The notes under the pieces are model-generated. The model was not told the DNA's origin. It ran no database searches and saw only the letters and a program-made list of their open reading frames with translations. The position numbers and the translations under genes are program-made. Positions 49,405 to 60,685 of a DNA stretch of 64,000 bases are shown piece after piece. How positions within the stretch are numbered: position 1 is the first letter of the stretch; each line of letters opens with the position of its first letter. The stretch covers positions 1 through 64,000 of the forward strand of contig JAQIWT010000001.1 of the NCBI GenBank assembly GCA_034696485.1, read 5' to 3'. The DNA comes from Isohypsibius dastychi. Its lineage: Eukaryota; Tardigrada; Eutardigrada; Parachela; Isohypsibiidae.

Positions 49405-51358
49405 TTACAGGTAAGTAAACGACAATCCTTGAAGCTCAGGTCGTCGAAGATTCCTGTCCACCCATTCATCGATTTGCTGGTTTTGCTTGTCATCGAAATG
49501 AGACTTCCAGTTTCCGACTTTTCCTGTAAATCAAAAAAAATATTAACACCCAACCTTAGAAAAGTTGCATCAGTTTTTGACCTTTACAATGCCAGACGTA
49601 TTTTGCAGAGCTGTATTAGGGTGAGTTTTCACTTGAAGTTTTCTCTGATTAAATTGTTTCCGTATGTTAGCCCTGCTCAATTAAGTATAATCATTCCGCT
49701 GACATTTTCTGTGACAAAAATTAAATTTCGTAGAAGTCTAACCGACTATCGTGTCAATCCATCATCATGCAAATTACTACAAAACATCAAATTAGATAGA
49801 GTCGGAAACAATTTCGTTGTTCCATTTAATTAAAAGGCAGGGGCATACCGCTGTATAAACATCACGTAAAAAGGCCGGCAGACTATCCTACAGCGCGTGT
49901 CTTATTATTTCGTAAATACCTGCACGAATAAACGGCGATTTATTGAAGTCAAAGTAGCCGCGAGCTCCGACGGAGGCTTTATTCACCGTCTCGTTGTTCT
50001 TCATCTGATCAAAAGCACACTCGTACATCACAGCTCTAATTTGGTCGTCCGTCAGATTTTTTCCCAAGAAAGTCGAGAGCCTCGACACAACCGAGCAAAA
50101 ATCCTATAAACGAGGCGATCATACAGACTGTCAGTATTGCCAAACTTGAAGTACCTTGCTAAGCTCTTCAAAACTCGTAAAGAACATATTTGGGTTTTGG
50201 TTTTTCTGTCTCCAGAAACCGGCAATGTGATCAAAGAAGGGTCCATACATTACGCGATCCTCCGTGAAGGCGTCAATTATTTCCTGAAGATCCCCGTGAT
50301 ATTGCATTGGTACATGAGCTCGGAAGAAGTGATACATGGAGACAATTGCGTCTTTTGGATTTCGGTGAACGTAGATTATCTAGAGGATCAAACGCAAAAA
50401 TTACAACAGTTAAAATGTTACTTTGGTTAAGGATCCATTAAATTCTCCGTTGTGCGTAACATCGTGCGTGAGACGCCAAGCGTTAGCTCATTAAAGATTT
50501 CCACGTAGCTTAATTACCATAAAGCCTCATCCAAATACATCTTTAAATTACCAACTGATTATTTCTAAGAAGTTTGAATTTGCACCTTGGTGTTGTTTCT
50601 TTCCATGCTCTCCGGGAGCGCGTCATACCCAAGATGCGTGAAAAATATGCGACCTGGAGGCAACTTTTTGAGCCTATCAATTGCCCGGTCACCAACTTTC
50701 ATCTCAGGGCCCGTGACTTCGAGGTATGGATTTTTTAGTTCCAATGATTTCCCATCGTGTAAACAACTGGGATCGGCGTTGTGGGTTACCATTTCTACGA
50801 TCGCATTCATCCAGGTCGTTCCACATTTGGGAAAAGTGCAGATGGCGATATCTTCTTTTGCCGCCTCGAAGGTCGCCACCTCATCCAAAACGGTCCAGAA
50901 GGGATATGGGACCAGCGTTCCCTTGTATAATTTTCTGTAAAAAGATACTCGGTCGATAAAAATTAACTGAGACCACAACACGCCGCTCAACCGTGAACGG
51001 AAAATTAATGGGGTTTCTGCTCGATATAAAAGTTTCCCCTTTTTAGTGGAATTATAATCAATTCATTGCTGAAATTTGGAAACCATGCAGATGATAAAAA
51101 TTGATTCTGAAAAAGCCAATCCATTAGAAAACACCGTCAGTTTTCAAAAACTATTTTAAAACATTTTTCATCTCATTCCAAAAAAAACAAAATTTCTGAA
51201 CGGGGACAAGATGGATTAAATGGCGTTAAAAATAATTCTTTTTCGCAATCTTACGTCCATTCGGGATGATGGTATCCGATAGGCCACACTTTCACAGTTG
51301 GTGAAACTGCTGAATTTGGCTGATCCTTTTCCGGTTGCGTGTTTGACATTTCTGACAT
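49405..51358 (-). CDS. Cytosolic sulfotransferase (SULT family)
   Basis: It transfers sulfate from PAPS to hydroxyl or amine groups of small molecules. Five exons (51255-51358, 50586-50934, 50155-50379, 49920-50103, 49405-49523) give 326 residues. The 5'-phosphosulfate loop is TFPKCGTTW (Lys71). The 3'-phosphate site is YVHRNPKDAIVSMYHF. The C-terminal signature is split by the last intron: FIRAG on one exon and KVGNWKSHF on the next. No signal or membrane segment, so it is cytosolic. Substrate class is not predictable. An N-terminal extension of about 25 Ser/Pro-rich residues precedes the fold. Confidence 0.93.
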
Positions 51359-52882
51359 TTTCCAAATCAAAAACACCACGGAACAGACAGAAATATCATT
51401 GTCGAAATTCACATTGTTGGGTGAAAGTTCAGTAATTTGCTGCCGGCTTTAGAAAAATGAGTAATTTGACCGGAAGGTGCATGTTACAAAACTGCACGAA
51501 ATCTGGCCGGTGCGGTTTCCTGGACGGAGCCAACAACTGCATTGCAGCTGCGTATTTCAGCTGGCGGATGTCACGCAAATATTGTTCGTGTCAGATACCG
51601 CATTTTCTCGCCAAATTTCTTAGAGAAATACGTCTCAATACAGTACACAAACCGAAAAATCGGAAGCTGCATTTTTGAGATTTTTCGGTAGGGTTCTCAC
51701 ATTATTCTGCCCTTGAAATGACTTTTATTGTTGTTGTTTTATGGGGAACTAGATTTATAATGTAAAAGAAGTTAGGCTAGATTTCAGAAGATGCTTTTTT
51801 TGCTGTAATTCATCTAAAAATCCACAGCAGAGCTCAAACGACTCCCCACAAAAAATAAATTCCCCCTTGTTGACGGAATATTTGAAAGCATGCTAAATAA
51901 ATTTTAAAAGTGCAAAAAATTGAAGGTCACCAGCAGAAATTCTGCAGATTTTCGGTAGAAACGGCTGCAAATAACATTTTTTCAAAACTGAACGAAATCA
52001 AGAAATTCGAATCCTAGTCAAAAGGACGCTAAATTTCGAAGGCTGGATCGTTGCATGGCTGTGCAATGAGCTCAACTGAAACTTATACACAAGATTAAAC
52101 ACAACACACACAAACACTCGTTTTACGGTTTTTGGTTTCAAGGTCAGTTCCAACTCACAAATTGACCGGCAACTGTTAAAGGTCAAATGATGAAAGTTAT
52201 TTGCAGCAAAAGTAAAGCAGTTTACGAAAGTGCGTATTTCGCTAGGTTGAATTAGGTGATATGCAGCCTTAACGGAGGAGAAAATTCAAAAATATAAAGA
52301 CAATTTCCACCCTACCGGAAATCCGCAACCACAGAGAGCGAGTCTATAAGACGTTTTTAACGAGTTATTGACCTGTTTCGATCATCATCTCTCACCGAGA
52401 TGTTTTGCATGGTAACTTTCGCGTTGAGTGTTGTTCATTCCTTTAAATCGAGCCAAAGCTAATAAATAGCAGAAAATAATGCGGAGAACTCAACACTAGG
52501 TTAAGAGGGATCAATGCTTGGAACAGAGTATAGCAATGAACTCGTCGTCAACAAGTCGTCGCCCTTTGTAACACTTCCTGTGGTAAACACTGAATTTGTT
52601 GATCGGAAAAAAAACGTCCTGTTAGTTCTATATCGGTAAAACCATTGTTTCTATCAGATCTGTTGCGGACCATTAAATTTCCCGTGTATTCAAAGATTCA
52701 GAACATTTTCTCAGACAAACCACATTGCGATTTTCTGGGAGCCAATCCCGAGCAGCTGCTTGACATTACCAATGATTCGATCAATTTACGTCACGGGATT
52801 GGCAAAGCTTACTATAAAAGTGAAATGTGAGCTTCTTCATCGAGTAAATTCATTGAATCTAGTCATAGAGAATCCATTTACG
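51359..52882. other. Intergenic region, sulfotransferase / third GPCR
   Basis: 1.5 kb between divergent genes. A Cys-rich 73-codon open frame at 51457-51678 (plus strand) lacks a signal peptide, splice partners and homology, and is not called. No repeat or RNA gene is recognised. Confidence 0.5.
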
Positions 52883-54781
52883 ATGGCCAATTGGCGGATA
52901 CCGGATTACAACGTATCTCTCGAGTTCGTTGGGAATTTTACCGGATTAAACAACATATCAGGTTATTCAGAGGTTGACCCACGGGATGACCAGTGGTGGC
53001 TTCGGGTTATATTTTGTATCTTGATGGGAATTCTCTCCATATTCGGAACCATTGGAAATATTTTCGTGAGTGGAAGGGGTGTTGGTTTTTGCACGATTAA
53101 GTTTACAGCATTTTGTACAATTGTATTGGTTGGTTGCAACCATTCAGTTTTCTGTAATTCGCTTTTTGGGCGATGAAAGGAGTTTTTTGCAACTACTTTT
53201 TTATCCCGCCAGATATTACGAGTGGCTATTTAAGTGGACAAATTCGTGATTTCCAGGTCATCGCTTCCATCCTCACGGTTCGGGAGCTACGAAAATTGAA
53301 GAACGTATTCATCTTAAACCTGGGCATCAGTGACCTAATGATCAACTCCATAAGCATGCCGTTCAATATTGCCGGTACGAGCCATATCATTCTGAATTTA
53401 TTGCATAGGTCTTATGTAAGATATATCGTTATAGTAAATAAATCCGCATAAATTCGTGCGTGTTATCAGAATATGTTATAAATATGTATTGATCAATATA
53501 GATTTAAATACAGAAATATATAATACGGTTTACAATATTGCTAATTATTTTATGATTACCGTACTTTCATATATACGAAAGTACGGTAATGATAAAATAA
53601 TTCATAGTTCCTAGTTCATATTTGAATATACTGAATTGGAAAATTGTCTGGAACAATTTCCTTATTTTCTGACAATTTCATTAATTAACTGTATTTCCAG
53701 GTGCTCTAACAGCTGCGTCATACTGGAACGGAAAAGAAGCCTTGTGCGCTTTTGTTTCAGGAATTTGCATTCCCGGATGTTCTTCTAGTTTATTTAGTAT
53801 TGCGGCGATTGCTTTTGAACGGTAATATCCTGATTTATGGCGAAATTATGCAGCATTTTCCAGATGCGGGACGTTTGTAGATACCTGTGCATTTGTCATC
53901 TGGATCTCCATCACAAACTTTTTACGCTACCGAATTGTATCGTAATGGTTGCCGCACTCTGGATTAATGCATGGTTAGCCGGAAACACTCACCGATCAAA
54001 CTTCACATTTAGTGTTAACAAGATTATTTTCAGGGTAATTCACATGCCAAACCATGTTGGATGGGGTGGAATTTACTACGATGAAAACTTTTTTATCTGT
54101 TGGCTCGATTTACGTTTATGGTAAAGGTCATACCGGTATTTTATGATTAATTTTTGTTCTAAATCTGATTTTTAGGTCATATTCTTTCTTCTACGCTGCC
54201 GTGAGCGTTATAATTCCGATATCATTCTGCTTTTTTGCATACTTCAGCATTTACATAAAAATTCGTTCGACGACCCAATCACGAAAAATGCTGACAAAAA
54301 GAAATGAATCAGCTACGGAGAAAGCGACCAGGTCAGCCTGGATGGAAGAGGTTCTGTTGGTGAAAACACTATTCAAGATCTTCGTCATCTTCCTTTTATC
54401 TTGGGGACCTGTTGCGGTGCTCTTTTGTTTCAACAAACTCATCGACCCGCCAAGGTGGATTAATCTTCTAGCGATTATGTTAGCACATGGAAACAGCGCC
54501 ACAAATTCACTGGGTAAAACTTACTTCTTGAAAATTGTGACATTTGTAAAACATTTATTTTTATTCCAGTTTATTATTTTTTGAATGGACATTATGCGCA
54601 GACACTCAAGTCGGCTCGATCGAATTTCTCCAGGCATCAGTCCAACGTTTTCCCGATGAGAGAAGTCTCCAGAATTTCGCGCACAAAACGCGACTTCAGC
54701 TTCAGTGAAGGAACTATATCCACAAAGAACAAACCAACCATCTACTTTACTAATCAGTCTAGTATCATGGATGGTGACTGA
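52883..54781 (+). CDS. Orphan class A GPCR, melatonin-receptor-like
   Basis: Six exons (52883-53065, 53257-53374, 53701-53821, 53881-54120, 54176-54513, 54570-54781) give 342 residues. The N-terminus has several N-glycosylation sites (NVS, NFT, NIS). TM1 is split by the first intron (GTIGNIF / VIASILTVRELRKLKN). TM2 has NLGISDLM. TM3 ends IAAIAFERYLCICH, similar in shape to melatonin-type GIAINRYCYICH. ECL2 is long and Trp/Tyr-rich. TM6 is LLSWGPVAVLFCF, and TM7 has NSLVYY in place of NPxxY. A Ser/Arg-rich tail follows. The ligand is unknown. The 3' side of the DRY motif is joined across an intron by homology, so the exact 53881 start is the least certain junction. Confidence 0.8.
53543..53602. 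repeat. Hairpin in an intron of the orphan GPCR gene
   Basis: 26-nt arms (53543-53568 and 53577-53602) are reverse-complementary with one mismatch, around an 8-nt ATATATAC loop. They lie in the 326-nt intron 53375-53700. A small foldback element is likely. Confidence 0.75.
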
Positions 54782-56980
54782 ATTTGGAGAAAGAAGCCTA
54801 TTTTAGAAAGAAAGAGCCAGCTACTGGATGTTCCAGCTTTTCAAATGAAGACAATCGGCACCGTCCTTATTTGTAATTTATAGAAATATTATTTCTCGGT
54901 AATAATTATCTGTATGGGTTAGAACGGTTGAAATCAATATTTTCCGGAGGCTTTTCAATAATGACGTTGAGAGTGACCGCTATTAATACATCATTTTCTA
55001 TGGAGACTGGTAAATAGCGGCAAAAGCCTTTAGGCTTGATTTCAGGCTTACTTTTGGCAATACTGAACCTAAAATTAACCTATTGATGCCCGCTATGTGA
55101 AGGAAGCGGGTGATTTCGATGAAATTTGTCACTCTGGGTCAGAAAAAATCTACAAACTCAGCGGTATAATTTTCAATTTTTTCTGACCACTGCCCAAAGG
55201 GCTACAATGGCGGGAACATTTGTCTTCAGTGGGCATCGCCACATTTGTGGCGGTTCATGTTTCTCCACAAGTTACCATCCGAATTGGTCGTTCTAACGTT
55301 CATTAGGTGGACAAAAATCGATAATGATTAATTGACAAAGTCAGAAGCATGAACTGACCACCGGGCATTTTTTTGCCAAAAAGTTGCGAAAAGTCATCCG
55401 CATTTTTTTACTCATTTGCAGAATTTCGAAAGGGCTCCAAATTAGTTTTAGAAAATCATATCTCCTTTACCGATATGAAACCTGCCTTCGACAGCTTCTA
55501 GATCGCACTTTCAGGAAGAGTGCAACTTGGGACGCACTTCCGGTTGCTCTTTGAGATTGCTTCTCAAGCCAAGACTGTGGTTTTGACCGGGTTTGTCACC
55601 TTTTTACAATAATTTTCCAATGAATACATATTAATAACATTTTAGGAGCACCATTAGATTCCTGAATGAGTCGAAACGATGCTAAAACAATCCGAAAACG
55701 ACGAAAAATTATCATGGATTCCCCGGCTTTGATTAGGCAGTCGCGCGCGAAGCCTGAGGCTGAGTTTGTGCATGCAGGCGGGGGGTGACTGCACGAATAG
55801 CGAAGGTTGTGGTGTGAGGGCTGTTGACTCTCCGCACGAGGCTACTTTGCTCGAATGTTTGCATTTTATCGACGATCTCATTTTTCTGATATCTGGTAAT
55901 ATTTAGACGGCTATCCTGGCCAATAGTGTGAAGACTTTCCAAAGAGATAATGATATTAATGGACACGGGTGTTCAAAATGGCTGTTTATGACGATTGTGA
56001 AGCAGATCGTGGATGAGAGTCAGGGAAAACAAGGTGGATCTGCTGTGGACAATTAAATCTGATGACGTTTGAAGGTGTTCTTGCTGTTAATCGAGAGAAT
56101 TCAGTTTTCAAAATAAAAATGATCCTTAGATGAATTTCAGTTGGAATGATCATGAAATTTTGTGGTAGAGCGATTCCATCGTAGGAACAACCAGCCTTAC
56201 TTGACTGGAATATTTCAAGCTGATAATTCACAAATGCGATCTACTTGATCGACTTTCTTCCGATTTCGAGTGGATTACTAGATTCAAAATGTAATTCTCT
56301 TATTTTGAGTATGGGTTGACAGATGTGAGGATGGAATAGATTGTTGAAATCGGTGGAAGAATGACATTTATCTGAATGTGGCTGTTTTGACAAGTTCACT
56401 GTACTCCGTCCCCGTCATGCCCACTGAAGACAAATGTTCCACTGAAAGTTCGATTGTCTCCCATCTTCTCTGTATTGTCTGTAGCCTCTATTACTTTTGG
56501 AGTATAATTAGGCTAATGAACAAAATGTTGAAGAATTTCAGTTTCGATTTTAGCCGACAAGTGGGGCCATGAAATCTGCGTGGACCCAGTGAAGCCAAAA
56601 AAGTGCCAAAATGGCCATTTTTGACCGTGTCCAGCTGAATCTTGGCTGATGACAAGACCTCAGATTTTGATTCTAATTTTAGATCAAGGTCTCATTTACT
56701 AAAATCAATTGTCTAAACGTTCCTGGCTGTAACCGTGTTGACATGAAAAATCGCGACCCGACCCGCCACATTTGACGTCAGTGGTCATCAATAGGTTAAC
56801 CTCAAACGAACCAGCTCAAAAAATCATTAGATTGAGCCGGACAAAATTTTGAAATAATGTGTTCAAAATTAGTTATTGGTCAAAAACTCAAGGTCACCAG
56901 CAAAAAAGAACCCCATCTTTTGGAAGGTACACTTTTTGATCTATCAGAGCAATCACGAATAAAGAAAATTCAAAATGGAT

Positions 56981-57015
56981 TAACCGATAACCGATAACCG
57001 ATAACCGAATAACCG
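56981..57015. repeat. Short tandem repeat of TAACCGA
   Basis: Five copies of the heptamer TAACCGA in a row, the last with an extra A. It is unlike the usual TTAGG or TTAGGC telomere units, so an interstitial telomere is not supported. Confidence 0.85.
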
Positions 57016-57248
57016 ATTTTTGAGCTTCATTTTTGCGTAGTTTCATTTAAAATATATCGGTTTCCAATGGAGTTTTGAGAGACTCAATGGCGTATCCGAT
57101 GGAACTTATATTTAACTAGCAAACATGACAGGAGTCAACTCAATTTAAAAGAGAGGTCAATCTACTTTTACCGTTAAATCCTGCGAATAATTAATTTCGT
57201 GATATTATATATCTCACTGCTGTTCTCAAGTATATGGGCATGGGTCTG

Positions 57249-57263
57249 CTTTAACAGTTAAAG
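57249..57263. repeat. Palindrome sharing the core of the alpha-glucosidase intron hairpin
   Basis: CTTTAAC-A-GTTAAAG has the same 15-nt core as the centre of the hairpin at 44949-45027, differing only in the middle base. The flanks pair weakly. Confidence 0.5.
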
Positions 57264-57932
57264 CGCAGCACGCTTTTTTGAGATCGGCAATGTATATCTA
57301 TAAAATAGTTGTAATACGATTTTTTTTCCTGTTATGTCAACGAGCAAATTAAGAATCGTATTTATCACTAAAGACTAAAAAGCCTCCGGTTGACGGGAGT
57401 AATACGAGCGGGTTGCAAGGCAATTTTTATCTTCGAGGGACATTAACTCCACGTACATTACTAGTATTAAAATGTTCGCCGAACTCTTCGAACTTTCGAG
57501 AGTCTTTGATTCTTGATGATCTGTAGCTAATTTCCTTACGTTACGCCAATTATTCGCAGCTGCTAGTAGAAGATTTAAGATTTAAATTTGATTTATAAGT
57601 GTACTGATAAAATGATGTGCAGAACTGCTGACACGCCACCTGCCACCCAAATGCGCGGTTCGGCAGTCGTCTATGTCAGCCTCTATAGTCGCTGTCTATG
57701 TAATACGTACGTTAAAGTGATTTGCGTATCCACGAGTCATACATTCGTACGTACCAGCCAGCCCATCCGCATTTGTTTATTGGAAATTTCCAAAGGAAAA
57801 TCCTGTCGGATTGTTCAGCATCGATTGCGAAGCAAAGCAAAGCAGTAAGTCCGAATCATTTGCAGAATTTCTTGAATCTTTCCCGTCGTATTACAAAGAG
57901 CGTCGTTTCAGAGTACCGATCACAAGTTGAAT

Positions 57933-59904
57933 ATGCCTCATCATCACGGAAACAAATCCAAAAGCGCGGAAGCATCCACGGATATTACTGATCCAGAATT
58001 AGATCAACAGAAAGGCTTCGTCGCGGATATTGCCATGCCAGGTGATCTTCCCGTACCACCGATCAAAGGCCGCAGTCAATGGTGCACCAAATTGAAGACG
58101 GGAACGTGCGAAGTCCCGGAATGCTGCACGGTGGTCGAAGCCAAACATGGCTTCGTTGCTGACATTTCCATGCCAGAAGATATCGTCATAGCACCCCATG
58201 AATCTGGTCACCATCACACCGGACCTGGAGGTAGACCACGTCGGATGTCGATGGATATGGAGCAAGTGGAAATCCTGCCACCGCTCCCGGAAAAAGGAGA
58301 ACCAACAGTGTCGAAGGTCGGTGTCGACGATGCAAAGTCGTCGCATTAAAAGAGAAATGATCGTTTACAAACTCAAGTTGAATGTTTAATCGGATCTTGA
58401 TTTTATCGATCTGGTCATTTTGTGGCCGGTTGACGACCCTTTTCACTTAATTTCGTTACGCCAGATGATCTCACAATACAATAGTCAGTTGGATTTTGTG
58501 GACTGTCCAAACCCGTGAAGTCCGCTTTTCTCTTTTGCATTTCATTCTAATTGCTGCTACAGAATAAGTCTGTATTTAGGGGAATAAACTTATTTGGGTC
58601 TTGTGTAGGTGCGTGTCTGTGTGTTCGTGTTGAAATTATGTGAAACGTGATTGCTTCGTTCTCAAAATCAAGCCCATGTTGACTGTTTTTGTTTTACAGG
58701 ATTCCACTTCCAATACGCGAGATACATCGATATCACATGGTACGGTTGCACGACATTTTGTTATGGCTTATTGGGTGTTGTTTAACAAATTTCTATTCTG
58801 CAGACAAGGTTCACAGAACTGCTGACTCCATTTCGAGTTTGGGTCCAGTCAGCGCGAAGGACAATTTTGCTTCCATGCAAGGTATGCGTTCAGCTGTTGA
58901 TAAGTTATTGCATGACTATATATCGCATGCAATTAGCTCACGCTCATGGATGTTTATTTCTTAGAATTCCAGAAAGAGCTGGTCATCGAGGCGGATACTG
59001 GTGTTGGCGTTAAAGGACAGTCATCGAAGCAACAACCAAAAGTTTCGGCAGATTTCGAAATGAAAACGCAGTCAGCTGGTAAGTTCAGAAATGGACTTAT
59101 GAATTTCGAATGAATTACAGATTTTTTGTGACATTGCTAAAACTTTCGATTTCAGAACGGAACGAGACAACCAAAGACGTTACCATCAGTTCATCGGTAG
59201 CCAAATCTGAGGACGTTTCTCACGAGGAGCAAAAAGGTTTTTTCATTCGAGCAGTGGAAAATGTAGCTGCTGCCGCTGGAACGGTCGTCGGTCTTCTAAC
59301 TTCAGCGCCCACAAATAGCGGCAACTCTGACATCACAGATAGCGTTACTTCTACCCGGACCGAAGAAACGATGGAAGGCGTGTATCCCGAAGAAAAGGGT
59401 TTGGTCGATACCGCTATTGAGAAAGTCTGGAATGTCTTGACCGGAAAGGAGGAATTGTTTCCGGTTCCGGAAAAGCAGGAAAATCAGATGGCTCCAGAAT
59501 TTCCGCCACAACAGCAGCAATTTCCGTCGTTTCACCAGCAACAACAGCCTGGTTTCGCTATTCCTCCCCAGAATTTTGCTCCTGCTCAACCGATTTTTCC
59601 AAACTTCGTCCCTGCGGAAGTTCTCATGGCGCAACAGCAAGCTCTCATGCATCCCCAATTTATTCCAACCGGAAACGTCTTGCCGCAACAACCTCTCATG
59701 CCTGGTGTTCAAATGATTCCGGCGGTGCAGCCAGGATTTGTTCCAGTTCCTACTCTGATTCCAGGAATGAACCAACCGTTCCTAAATATGCAACCGCAAA
59801 TGCAACCGGGGTTTGCTCCCGATCCCAACCAACAGGGTATGGTGCAAGGTCATCAGGAGCTGAATTACATGGCGCCGGAATTCGTGCCGCATCAGACTGT
59901 TTAA
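57933..59904 (+). CDS. Unrecognised protein with repeated KGF-type motif and Q/P-rich tail
   Basis: I do not recognise this protein. The best model has five exons (57933-58316, 58700-58739, 58804-58881, 58965-59078, 59156-59904), all in phase, and 454 residues. A motif of the form acidic/Gln-KG-Phe/Leu recurs four times: QQKGFVADIAMPGD, AKHGFVADISMPED, EEQKGFFIRAVENV and PEEKGLVDTAIEKV. The last two begin predicted amphipathic helices. A Cys group (WCTKLKTGTC, ECC) and HHH clusters lie in the first 110 residues. The last 150 residues are Gln/Pro/Met-rich and probably disordered. Without splicing at 58317, a 138-residue short form ends at 58349. If 58740-58803 is not spliced, an ATG at 58737 would start a 335-residue form with a signal-peptide-like N-terminus. 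The 5' leader is spliced (57845-57911). Confidence 0.6.
58583..58588 (+). terminator. Possible internal polyadenylation signal
   Basis: AATAAA lies 234 nt after the stop codon of the short reading frame ending at 58349, and inside the intron 58317-58699 of the long form. It is followed by a GT-rich stretch (GTGCGTGTCTGTGTG), typical of a cleavage region. Use of this site would produce the 138-residue isoform. Confidence 0.5.
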
Positions 59905-60685
59905 ACGCCGTGGCAATGGTCAAGCATCGTACAATACACGAATTTGACGGGGAGGCGGACATAAATATTTTTTTAATCCCTCGTTTTGTTTCCTATATTT
60001 TTCTTGTCCTTTATTCGAATATGCTACATCACTCTGACCTTTGTCGCTCGCATTAATGAATCTGTAATGGTTATCATTGGCGAACATTTTCGGTCGGGTA
60101 TTACGAGTATTGTAGAACTTTCTGACGTTTTTGTGAGAATGGGATATGAAAGATAAATTTTGAAGCAGCTGATCGTTGCCGTAACCACTGACAAGATGTA
60201 GGAATTGAAATGTTTCCGAAAAGCTCGAAATTGTTTGGGGTAGCCGTGGGTAGGAGTAGGATTCTACGTTCCTAACTTCGGTCTGAACTCTGAATTTGCG
60301 TTGATTCGTCGCTCTTGTTGTGAATTTCATTCTAAATTTGGACTCACGTGACATGTGACATGCCCAGTCATTCGAGGTGATTCTCCCTTATCAGCTGTCT
60401 TTATCAAGTTCCGTCCAGTTGCGGTCACGATCACACAGCGGTAAGGCATGGAATCTGGCCAAATTCCTGCCTTTTCGTGAATCCTGTTTTGTGACTTATC
60501 TATTTTCCGCTGGTTGCTATTACTGGCAATACGCAAGTTGTTTATATTGACCGTGTTTATTTGTCTCCGCAACTTTCGTTGACAACATATTTTCCTGGAG
60601 TTTCAAAATCTCAAGGGCCGTTGCACTTGTACATTTGTGGCTAGTTTTTGGAGTTCTGGGTTTTGCTGAACGACCAACGGTGGCC
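59905..60685. other. Intergenic region upstream of PLA2G15
   Basis: 3' flank of the Q/P-rich protein gene and promoter side of the phospholipase gene. Open frames here are on the minus strand and lack homology. Confidence 0.5.

Larger units (their letters stand above)
54782..57932. other. Longest gene-free stretch in the window
   Basis: 3.15 kb with no supported gene until the 5' leader of the next one. A non-coding exon probably ends at 57844 (donor GTAAGT at 57845), with the acceptor at 57911 leading to the ATG at 57933. It contains the heptamer repeat at 56981-57015 and the palindrome at 57249-57263. Confidence 0.5.

Noticed and set aside
51457-51678. Cys-rich 73-codon plus-strand frame
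   Set aside because: No signal peptide, no homology and no splice partners, although the Cys content is curious.
56981-57015. Interstitial telomere
   Set aside because: The TAACCGA heptamer does not match known animal telomere units in either orientation.
58737-59904. Separate secreted protein gene starting at 58737
   Set aside because: The hydrophobic leader coincides with a segment that has a good donor (58740), a pyrimidine tract and an acceptor (58803) and the usual intron length. The five-exon model keeps phase throughout. Kept only as an alternative.
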